Shown here in pieces: positions 34,140 to 41,629 of a stretch of 64,000 nucleotides of DNA. The DNA comes from Butyricimonas synergistica DSM 23225 (GTDB taxonomy: Bacteria > Bacteroidota > Bacteroidia > Bacteroidales > Marinifilaceae), in the NCBI RefSeq assembly GCF_000379665.1, contig NZ_KB903360.1, positions 126,175 through 190,174 of the forward strand, read 5' to 3'. The notes below the pieces were generated by a model, which searched no databases, was not told the origin of the DNA, and saw nothing but the letters and a program-made list of their open reading frames with translations. The stretch's first letter is position 1. Each line of letters begins with the position of its first letter. The position numbers and the translations under genes were made by a program.

Positions 34140-34673
34140 TCACTTATCACACAATAGGAAAAGCAGGATAGTCTCATCCTGCAACTCATCCCGTAAAAAC
34201 TTCAACGCCCGAGCCATATGCTTCTTGACCGTGTTAATACTCACCTTCAATTCATCAGCTACTTCCTGATATTTTTTCTCCTCCACCACACATTTCAAAA
34301 AAACCTCCCGTTGCTTATCCGGCAACTGGACTAACTTTTTCTCCACCCGGGCAATACGTTCATCATACTCTACCAGCTCGTCAGAAGCTGATTCCAGCAG
34401 CTCGGTTACCTCCCGTTCATTCACTTCCACTACCCGCAAATGCCTCAAATAATTCAAAGCGTAATTCTGGGCCAACGTGAACAAATAAGATTTCGCAGAA
34501 TAAGATAAATCCAAACGTTTCCGGTTATTCCAAAAAGTAAGAAAGGTATCATGAACAATATCTTTAGCCACCTCTTCATCCCTCACGTAGCCATACACGC
34601 AACCCACCAGATTCCCGTAATGCAAATCAAACAATTCCTCAAAAACCTTGTGCTCCAAAAAATCCTTCGACAT
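34140..34673 (-). CDS. ECF RNA polymerase sigma factor
   Basis: A 177-residue sigma-70 family ECF factor. Region 2 contains LVGCVYGYVRDEEVAKDIVHDTFLTFWNNR and region 4 contains LPDKQREVFLKCVVEEKKYQEVADELKVSINTVKKHMARALKFLRD. ATG at 34673 is preferred to GTG at 34688. It lies 93 bases before fecR and is expected to drive the fecR-susCD operon when its anti-sigma factor releases it. Confidence 0.93.
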   Translation of the reverse strand: MSKDFLEHKVFEELFDLHYGNLVGCVYGYVRDEEVAKDIVHDTFLTFWNNRKRLDLSYSAKSYLFTLAQNYALNYLRHLRVVEVNEREVTELLESASDELVEYDERIARVEKKLVQLPDKQREVFLKCVVEEKKYQEVADELKVSINTVKKHMARALKFLRDELQDETILLFLLCDK

Positions 34674-34744
34674 AGTATCTTTATTCACGACATCTTATCT
34701 GCAAAAATAGGCTATTTGTCGTATTATACAATTACCCTTGAAAA

Positions 34745-34764
34745 TATTTAACACAAGTTAAATA
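34745..34764. promoter_or_regulatory. 8-bp inverted repeat upstream of the ECF sigma gene
   Basis: TATTTAAC-ACAA-GTTAAATA, perfect, 72 bases before the sigma start codon. It may be a regulator binding site. Otherwise 34674-34850 shows no gene. Confidence 0.35.
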
Positions 34765-34849
34765 TAGAAACTCAAATATTTGCCTGAATATTAGAAACAT
34801 AACGATAAAAACACGGTTCAATTGCCCCCCTTCGGGTAGCCACAAAATC

Positions 34850-34881
34850 AAAATCCCCTCAAAATCAACTGATTAAGAGGG
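34850..34881 (-). terminator. terminator of tRNA-Leu(CAA)
   Basis: On the minus strand CCCTC-TT-AATCA-GT-TGATT-TT-GAGGG forms an interrupted stem and is followed by GATTTTGATTTT. Confidence 0.65.
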
Positions 34882-34889
34882 AATTCTTG

Positions 34890-34974
34890 TACCCAGGGCG
34901 GGAATCGAACCCGCACGTCTTTAAAGGACACTGGATTTTGAGTCCAGCGCGTCTACCAATTCCGCCACCTGGGC
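34890..34974 (-). tRNA. tRNA-Leu (CAA)
   Basis: Class II tRNA of 85 bases on the minus strand: acceptor GCCCAGG/CCTGGGT, D arm GGCGGAATTGGTAGACGC, anticodon stem CTGGA/TCCAG around CTCAAAA (anticodon CAA), a variable arm and T loop GGTTCGATTCC. Confidence 0.95.
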
Positions 34975-35134
34975 TTGAAGACGGGGACAAAAGTAGTGCT
35001 TTTCTTGCAATCTGCAAATAATATGACATTTTTTTTACGAAAAAAGTCATATTATTTTTCAACACAACGAGAAGGAATGGATCACTTTTCATTGAAAACA
35101 GGGCAAGACATAGCATAAGTAGATGTATTTTAAT

Positions 35135-35142
35135 TACATTTG
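35135..35142 (+). promoter_or_regulatory. -7 element of the TonB receptor gene
   Basis: TACATTTG, a perfect TAnnTTTG, 20 bases before the ATG of the receptor gene. The -33 element is weak. Confidence 0.45.
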
Positions 35143-35162
35143 CGATACCGATACTTAAACAG

Positions 35163-37571
35163 ATGAAAGCAATAATTCTATCCGCTCTTGCCCTATTATT
35201 CCTTGTCCCGATTGTGGCACTTGCGCAACAAAAGGGAGTCGTGAAAGGGCGTGTATTTGACAGTAAAAACAATGAACCGGTGCCGTTTGCCAATGTGGTG
35301 ATCTGGAAAACCACGATTGGGACGGCAACTGACGAGAACGGGTACTTCCGGATAGAGAACGTGCCGTTGGGATTCAACCGTCTGGAAGTAAGCAGTGTCG
35401 GGTACAACACGAAGTTATCGGAAGAGTTTATGGTCAACACGGCATCCGAACGCACAGTGGACGTGGGGTTAGAGGAAAACACCGTTGCCCTGGAACAGGT
35501 GACCGTGAAAGCCGACCCGTTTCGTAAAACGGCAGTCAGTCCGATGTCCTTACAACGCATAGGCATTGCCGAGATCGAGAAAAACCCCGGAGGGAACCGC
35601 GATATATCGAAAGTGCTGCAATCCATGCCGGGCGTACTTTCTTCCCCGGCATTCCGGAACGATTTTATCGTGCGGGGCGGCGGTCCCAGCGAAAACCGCT
35701 TTTACCTAGACGACGTGGAATTGCCGAATCTCAATCATTTTGCCACGCAAGGGTCTTCTGGAGGCGTGGTGAGCATCGTGAATGTCGATTTCGTGAAAGA
35801 AGTAAACTTTTATTCCGGAGCCTTTCCCGCGAACCGGGGCAACCTGATGAGTTCCCTGCTCGACTTCCGGCAAATATCGGGAAACCCGGACAAAATAAAA
35901 GTAAGGGGAACTTTCGGGGCTACCGATTTCGGGCTCTCGCTGGACGGTCCGCTTGCCCCGAAAACGACGTTTATCATGTCCGCCCGAAGGAGTTATCTCA
36001 AGTTTCTGTTCGATATGATCGGATTGCCTTTTCTTCCGGTGTACAACGACTTGCAATTCAAGACGGTAACCAATTTTTCGTCCAAGAGCGAATTGACGAT
36101 ACTGGGTATCGGGGCATACGACGTGAATAACCTCAATAAAAACATGGAAGACCCCGACGATGACCAAAAATATATGCTGAATTACCTGCCCGAGAGCGTG
36201 CAATGGAGTTATACCCTAGGGGCAACATACAAGTATTACGGGAAACGATGGAACCACCTTTTCGTGATTAGCCGGAGTACCCTGCATAACGAGATAGAAA
36301 AATACAGTCGGAACGACAAGAGCCAACCTAAACTGGTAGACTATACCTCGGGGGAAACGGAAAACAAGTTCCGTTTCGAGCACAACCGCCTGACCCGGAA
36401 AAACATAAAGCTAAATCTCGGAGCGGGCATAGAGTATGCCACGTACAAGAACAAGACACAACGGGAACTGTACACGGGAGGAACGCTGAACGACATCCGC
36501 TATAACCGGCATTTTGATTTCTTCCAATGGTCAGTATTCGGACAGGTCAGTAAAAGTTTTTTCCTGGAACGCCTCTCCTTGTCATTCGGCGCCCGGGTAG
36601 ACGGGAATAGCTACACGTCGGGGATGAACAATCCGCTGAAACAATTCTCACCCCGTCTTTCCCTATCCTACTCGCTCACGCCGGAATGGTTTATCAATGC
36701 CAGCACGGGGCGTTATTACCAGTTACCATCCTACACGACCATGGGATATGCTGATGCCAACGGTGCACTCGTCAACAAACGCAACGGAATAAAATACATC
36801 GCCACGAACCAGTATGCCGCCGGGATAGAATACCGCCCCGGCAGCCGGACCCAGATCACGCTGGAAGGGTTCTACAAGACCTACGATAAATACCCCGTAT
36901 CGTTACAAGACAGCATCGTGCTTGCCAACAAGGGCACGGATTATGTCGCTGTCGGGGATGAACCCGTCAAGTCGCTTGGCGAGGGACGGGCATACGGGAT
37001 GGAATTGATGGTTCGCACGCAAGAGTTCTTCGGCATCGTGGCATCCGCCGCCTACACGTATTTCTATTCCGAGTTCAAGCAAATGGATCATAATTTACGC
37101 CCGACATCCGAGTATATCCCTAGCAGCTGGGATAACCGACATATCTTTTCTCTCACGGCAACCCGCAAACTGGGACTTTGGGATATCGGCATGAAATGGC
37201 GGTACACGAACGGGGCTCCCTTTACCCCCTACGACCGGGAAACGAGTTCCCTGATTGTCGCTTGGGAAGCTAAAAAGCAACCTTATCTCGACTATTCCCG
37301 TTTCAACAGTGAACGGGCATCCTCGTTCCACCAACTGGATATTCGGGTTGACCGGAGTTTTTATTTCAAGAAATGGTCGCTGATCCTGTATGCCGACATA
37401 CAAAATATATACAACCATAAAACAAAAAGCCCCGATCGCCTTGTCCCGGAAGAGGATGCGAACGGAAATTACCGGGTAGACCCCGATCGTCCGGGGCATT
37501 ACCTAATGCGGTATATTAAAAACGACACGGGGACGCTACTTCCCTCTGTCGGTATAATAATTGATTTTTAA
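35163..37571 (+). CDS. stand-alone TonB-dependent receptor
   Basis: An 802-residue outer-membrane receptor without STN domain and without a SusD partner. The signal peptide (LALLFLVPIVALA) is followed by a carboxypeptidase-regulatory-like domain (VVKGRVFDSKNNEPVPFANVVIWKTTIGTATDENGYFRI), a plug (NRDISKVLQSMPGVLSSPAFRNDFIVRGGGPSENRFYLDDVELP) and a barrel ending LLPSVGIIIDF. Such receptors usually take up metals, cofactors or small siderophore-like ligands; the substrate here cannot be told. It has its own promoter and ends 25 bases before the HAD gene. Confidence 0.92.
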   Translation: MKAIILSALALLFLVPIVALAQQKGVVKGRVFDSKNNEPVPFANVVIWKTTIGTATDENGYFRIENVPLGFNRLEVSSVGYNTKLSEEFMVNTASERTVDVGLEENTVALEQVTVKADPFRKTAVSPMSLQRIGIAEIEKNPGGNRDISKVLQSMPGVLSSPAFRNDFIVRGGGPSENRFYLDDVELPNLNHFATQGSSGGVVSIVNVDFVKEVNFYSGAFPANRGNLMSSLLDFRQISGNPDKIKVRGTFGATDFGLSLDGPLAPKTTFIMSARRSYLKFLFDMIGLPFLPVYNDLQFKTVTNFSSKSELTILGIGAYDVNNLNKNMEDPDDDQKYMLNYLPESVQWSYTLGATYKYYGKRWNHLFVISRSTLHNEIEKYSRNDKSQPKLVDYTSGETENKFRFEHNRLTRKNIKLNLGAGIEYATYKNKTQRELYTGGTLNDIRYNRHFDFFQWSVFGQVSKSFFLERLSLSFGARVDGNSYTSGMNNPLKQFSPRLSLSYSLTPEWFINASTGRYYQLPSYTTMGYADANGALVNKRNGIKYIATNQYAAGIEYRPGSRTQITLEGFYKTYDKYPVSLQDSIVLANKGTDYVAVGDEPVKSLGEGRAYGMELMVRTQEFFGIVASAAYTYFYSEFKQMDHNLRPTSEYIPSSWDNRHIFSLTATRKLGLWDIGMKWRYTNGAPFTPYDRETSSLIVAWEAKKQPYLDYSRFNSERASSFHQLDIRVDRSFYFKKWSLILYADIQNIYNHKTKSPDRLVPEEDANGNYRVDPDRPGHYLMRYIKNDTGTLLPSVGIIIDF

Positions 37572-37596
37572 AGCAAAACATAAATAGACGCCGATT

Positions 37597-38211
37597 ATGA
37601 AAAATATTATTTTTGACCTGGGAGGAGTTGTTGTCGAGTGGAACGGGGAACGAGTAATCAACTCATTTGAAGGAGATCCCACGCTAATCATGTATATCAA
37701 AAGCAATGGATTTTTCAAAGATTACTGGACGGCTTTCGACAAAGGGATGCTCGAGCGGGAAGAACTCGTGAACAAAGTGGCTCTCCTCACGGGAATACCC
37801 GCCGAAGAATGTGACGCATTCGTGGAACACGTGAAACTCTCCCTGAAGCCCATTCCCGAAACGGAAGCGTTGATTAAGGAACTGTCGGCCAAAGGGTATA
37901 AATTATACTGTTTATCCAATATGTCTCTCGATTTTTACGATTATCTTAAAACGCGGGAAGTTTTCAAGTATTTCGACGGACAGGTTATTTCGGCAATCGA
38001 GCATATGGTGAAACCGGATCGGGAAATTTACGATCTAATACTTCAACGCTATCAGCTGAAGCCGAAAGAATCGTTGTTTATTGACGATCTTGAGGCGAAT
38101 ATCAAGGCGGCACAAGCACTCGGGATTAATACGGTACACTTCTCGGATAAGCAAAAAGGGAATAAGGAGGTAAAGGAAAGATTGGGGATTAAAGTTTCAT
38201 TCCAACTTTAA
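37597..38211 (+). CDS. HAD-superfamily phosphatase (YihX-like)
   Basis: A 204-residue HAD subfamily IA hydrolase. Motif I is FDLGGVVVEWN, in which the usual second aspartate is replaced by glycine as in YihX-type sugar phosphatases; motif II is CLSNMS; motif III lysine lies in MVKPDREIYDLIL; motif IV is LFIDDLEANIKAAQALG. It is probably a cytoplasmic sugar-phosphate phosphatase. Its stop overlaps that of the convergent MATE gene by four bases. Confidence 0.9.
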   Translation: MKNIIFDLGGVVVEWNGERVINSFEGDPTLIMYIKSNGFFKDYWTAFDKGMLEREELVNKVALLTGIPAEECDAFVEHVKLSLKPIPETEALIKELSAKGYKLYCLSNMSLDFYDYLKTREVFKYFDGQVISAIEHMVKPDREIYDLILQRYQLKPKESLFIDDLEANIKAAQALGINTVHFSDKQKGNKEVKERLGIKVSFQL

Positions 38212-39563
38212 ACCCCAAACTTTTTTTGTTTTCGCAGGAAGTAATAGAAACGCCAGCATAGCATGGCTCCGGTCAGGGTCAGCCCGAGAGGGTAACCTAC
38301 CCAAACGCCTTCAATGCCCCAATTTAAGACAAAACCACAGATATAGGAAACGGGCAAGGCAATCACGAAATACCCGATAAAGGAAATGACCGCCATGGAA
38401 GTTACGTCCGACACGCCTCGCAGGGCATTGGCAAAAATGATCTGCAAACTATCGCCGAATTGGTAGAAGACAAGAATCACCATCAGCACGGCAACCAAGT
38501 CCACGACTTCCCCGGAAGAAGTATAAACCAAGCCAATACGTTCCCTTACCAGTAAAAAGAAAATGGAAACACTTATCGCCAGCAATGCCAACAGGTGAAC
38601 GCCTGCCGTGGTCGCTTGCCTGACACCCACGATATCTCCCCGCCCGTAAAAATTGCTCACCCGTATAGAAACGGCAGCCCCCACGCCATAATACACCATA
38701 TATCCCAACGTAGAAATAGAAGCCACTACTTGGTGTGCAGCAAGGGGAATGGTTCCCAACCACCCGATCATTACCCCGCTGATGCTGAACAAAGCGGTTT
38801 CCATACCCATTTGCAACCCTACCATGACGCCCATCCGGTTCAACACTTTCAAATCGACGGAATTATAAGCCGTCCGACGGTACCCGACCCGATAACGACG
38901 GTACGACAAGCGCCGAAAAAAAAGAAAGGCGAAAGCAACGAACATAAATATCCGGGAAACCAACGTGGAAATTCCCGCACCCGTCACCCCGAGTGCCGGA
39001 AGCCCGAAAGCCCCGTATATCAGAACCGCATTCCCGATAATATTCAACACGTTGGCGGAAAGCATTATCCACATGGAAGTTTTCGTGTCCGTGATACCGT
39101 CGGCAAATTGCTTGAAACTATTGAACATCATCACGAACACCAGCGAACTCAATTGCAACAGGAAATAGGGACGTATCAGCGGCAACAATTCTTCCGGTTG
39201 CCCCATTTTATGCACGTTCAAATATAGAATACCCATAGCCACGGACAACACGATACCGATCAACAGGTTCGCCAACAAACTATTCCTTAGCAAACCTCCC
39301 ACCCGGAATTTGTCCCCCCGCCCGAAAAACTGCCCGATCAACGGGGTTAACCCGTAAGAAAACCCCAACCCGAAAAGAATCGGGATATTAAACACGCTGT
39401 TCACGAATGAAGAAGCCGCCAAATCGGACGTATTGAAATGCCCCACCATGATATTATCCACCAAACCGACAACCACCACACCCAATTGCCCCAACACGAT
39501 GGGGACCCCGATCCTGATCGTATCGGTGTAATGCTGTTTATATCTCGAAATCCAATTGTTCAT
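38208..39563 (-). CDS. MATE-family efflux transporter
   Basis: Inner-membrane multidrug/toxin exporter of about 451 residues with twelve predicted transmembrane helices and the internal duplication of the family (IGVPIVLGQLGVVVVGLVDNIMVGHFNTSDLAASSF in the first half; MGVMVGLQMGMETALFSISGVMIGWLGTIPLAAHQV in the second). ATG at 39563 (MNNWISRY) is chosen over 39584. Exported compound is unknown. It converges on the HAD gene. Confidence 0.93.
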   Translation of the reverse strand: MNNWISRYKQHYTDTIRIGVPIVLGQLGVVVVGLVDNIMVGHFNTSDLAASSFVNSVFNIPILFGLGFSYGLTPLIGQFFGRGDKFRVGGLLRNSLLANLLIGIVLSVAMGILYLNVHKMGQPEELLPLIRPYFLLQLSSLVFVMMFNSFKQFADGITDTKTSMWIMLSANVLNIIGNAVLIYGAFGLPALGVTGAGISTLVSRIFMFVAFAFLFFRRLSYRRYRVGYRRTAYNSVDLKVLNRMGVMVGLQMGMETALFSISGVMIGWLGTIPLAAHQVVASISTLGYMVYYGVGAAVSIRVSNFYGRGDIVGVRQATTAGVHLLALLAISVSIFFLLVRERIGLVYTSSGEVVDLVAVLMVILVFYQFGDSLQIIFANALRGVSDVTSMAVISFIGYFVIALPVSYICGFVLNWGIEGVWVGYPLGLTLTGAMLCWRFYYFLRKQKKFGV

Positions 39564-39687
39564 ACTGTCCGTTTGAGAGCACAAAAATAGAGATATATCC
39601 CAAAATATTCTAACTTTGCCTTGAATGATTGTTCACGGGCGCCATTTGAGGCTCTAGCAAGTAATTTTGAAAAAAATCGTAACCTAT

Positions 39688-39717
39688 GTCACCCGCAGTG
39701 TTATATTATTTGTCTTA
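39688..39717 (+). promoter_or_regulatory. candidate ECF-sigma promoter before the second sigma gene
   Basis: GTCACCCGC then 15 bases then GTCTTA, 45 bases before the ATG of the sigma gene. The same boxes and spacing occur before fecR (40342-40371), which points to autoregulation. Confidence 0.6.
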
Positions 39718-39761
39718 CATTTAGGGGTAATACGTTAATAATTTGACTAAAAGACAAAAAT

Positions 39762-40319
39762 ATGGAAGAAGAGATTAACATACACTTATTCTCAACGGAT
39801 GAATACGGCAAACAATTGTTTACCACATTTTATCCTCCCTTATGTCTTTTTGCCAACCGCATTTTGAATAATATTGACGAAGCGGAGGACATCGTTCAGA
39901 ATGTGTTTATCACGTTATTGCAAAAAAACGCAAAAATAAACCGGGTGACATCGCTCAAAGCCTATCTTTACAGTTCGGTACATAACGCCTGTATCAATCA
40001 CCTGAAACACCAGGCATACATTACCGAAAAAATGAAAGACTTCGAACAAGAGGTCTATGAAGAAAATAGTTACCTACTCCAACGCATCGAAAGCGAGATT
40101 ATGGATGAAATCTTCCGGGCAATCGACCAGCTCCCGGAGGAATGCCGGAAAGTATTCAAATTAAGTTATATTGACGGCATGGAGGTTTGCAAAGTTGCCG
40201 AAACCCTGCACATATCCGAAAACACGGTTAAAACTCAACGCCTGAGAGCGCGCAAGTTCCTGAAAGAAAATCTAAAGGATTTATTCCCCGTGGCAGCTTT
40301 CATTTTCCACATTATTTGA
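39762..40319 (+). CDS. ECF RNA polymerase sigma factor
   Basis: A 185-residue ECF factor of the FecI type: region 2 has PPLCLFANRILNNIDEAEDIVQNVFITLLQK, region 4 has LPEECRKVFKLSYIDGMEVCKVAETLHISENTVKTQRLRARKFLKE. It is followed by fecR, 73 bases later, and probably controls the downstream protease/SusCD genes. Confidence 0.94.
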   Translation: MEEEINIHLFSTDEYGKQLFTTFYPPLCLFANRILNNIDEAEDIVQNVFITLLQKNAKINRVTSLKAYLYSSVHNACINHLKHQAYITEKMKDFEQEVYEENSYLLQRIESEIMDEIFRAIDQLPEECRKVFKLSYIDGMEVCKVAETLHISENTVKTQRLRARKFLKENLKDLFPVAAFIFHII

Positions 40320-40341
40320 AATATAAAAAATAATCCCCTTT

Positions 40342-40371
40342 GTCACCCGCGGTATTGATTCTTTTGTCTTA
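40342..40371 (+). promoter_or_regulatory. candidate ECF-sigma promoter before second fecR
   Basis: GTCACCCGC, 15 bases, GTCTTA, with the same layout as 39688-39717; the ATG of fecR starts 21 bases after the second box. Confidence 0.6.
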
Positions 40372-40392
40372 AAGATAAAAGACAATATCACC

Positions 40393-41562
40393 ATGAGAAA
40401 AGAATCTGACATACAGAAAATTTCTGACCTCATCTTAAAAGATATAAGGCAGGAAATCACAGAAGAAGAAAAACTCTTTCTCGACAATTGGTTGAAGCAA
40501 TCGGATAAAAACCAAGAATTATACCATCGTATGTACGATGAAAAATACATTCTCGAGCAATATCGACTGAAGCAAACCATCGACACGAACAAGGCATGGA
40601 AACAGGTCGTTACCTCTTCCCGAAGACACTTTATAATCCGTTATTTCAAATATGCCGCCGCCATCCTTCTTTTGCTCGGGGCATTCTTTATTTACAAGTA
40701 TGAAATAACAAGAGAATCCGAAAAAAAGAATACAGTTGTCGCCATGAACACGATTCAACCGGGGGAAGGCAGAGCAACTCTCATCGTGTCCAACCGGCAG
40801 GAAATACAACTACACAAGAATTGCCAGCTTGAATTAAAAGACAATTCCGGGACAAAATACCGAAACGACTCGTCCACTCTATATTACCAAGCCGCAACAC
40901 AAGCGGACACGATCGCACAAGCAGAAAGTATCCACACGCTCGTTATCGGCAGAGGGGGAGAATATAGCGTGAAACTGGCAGACGGGACAAAAGTACACCT
41001 AAATTCCGAATCCAAACTCAGGTATCCCGTGACCTTCCGCCAGGCCGAACGCCGGGTATACCTGGAAGGAGAGGCTTATTTCGAAGTAAGCCGTGACGAG
41101 CAACACCCGTTTATCGTGGAAGGAAAAGATTTCGCGGTGCAGGTGCTCGGTACAAGTTTCAACGTGTCCAACTACAAGGATGACGACGTTTCGCGGGTCG
41201 TGTTGCTGGAAGGCAGCGTGGAAGTGAAAAAAGCAAACAAGAATTACAAACTGGAACCGGACGAGTCGCTTGAAATAGATGGGGATAATATCCGTATCAA
41301 GAAGATAAACGCCAACAATGCCATTTCATGGAAAAATGATAATTTTTATTTTTCCAACGAACAACTGGAAGTCGTCATGACGAAACTCGCCCGATGGTAT
41401 GACGTGAATCTATTTTACACGAACCAATCTATTAAAGATTACCACTTTACCGGTTTTATACCTAAATACACCGATATCACGAAAGCATTCAATATTTTGG
41501 AATTAACCGCAGATATTAAATTCAAGGTGCAAGACCGGACAGTGGTCATCATGAGGATGTAA
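40393..41562 (+). CDS. FecR-family anti-sigma factor
   Basis: A 389-residue anti-sigma factor: cytoplasmic N-terminus (ISDLILKDIRQEITEEEKLFLDNWLKQ), one transmembrane helix at about 83-97 (YAAAILLLLGAFFIY), FecR domain (IGRGGEYSVKLADGTKVHLNSESKLRYPVTFRQAERRVYLEGEAYFEVSRDEQHPF) and DUF4974 domain (ISWKNDNFYFSNEQLEVVMTKLARWYDV). It should pair with the sigma factor at 39762 and with the STN domain of the SusC at 46939. Confidence 0.95.
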   Translation: MRKESDIQKISDLILKDIRQEITEEEKLFLDNWLKQSDKNQELYHRMYDEKYILEQYRLKQTIDTNKAWKQVVTSSRRHFIIRYFKYAAAILLLLGAFFIYKYEITRESEKKNTVVAMNTIQPGEGRATLIVSNRQEIQLHKNCQLELKDNSGTKYRNDSSTLYYQAATQADTIAQAESIHTLVIGRGGEYSVKLADGTKVHLNSESKLRYPVTFRQAERRVYLEGEAYFEVSRDEQHPFIVEGKDFAVQVLGTSFNVSNYKDDDVSRVVLLEGSVEVKKANKNYKLEPDESLEIDGDNIRIKKINANNAISWKNDNFYFSNEQLEVVMTKLARWYDVNLFYTNQSIKDYHFTGFIPKYTDITKAFNILELTADIKFKVQDRTVVIMRM

Positions 41563-41629
41563 CAATATAAACAAATCAATAAAAGGTGTGCGTACCAGAC
41601 GCATGTATGTAAAACAAATAACATTTACT

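Noticed and set aside
34865-35626. 253-codon minus-strand open frame
   Set aside because: It spans the tRNA-Leu gene and the antisense of the TonB receptor; no family pattern, low-quality composition.
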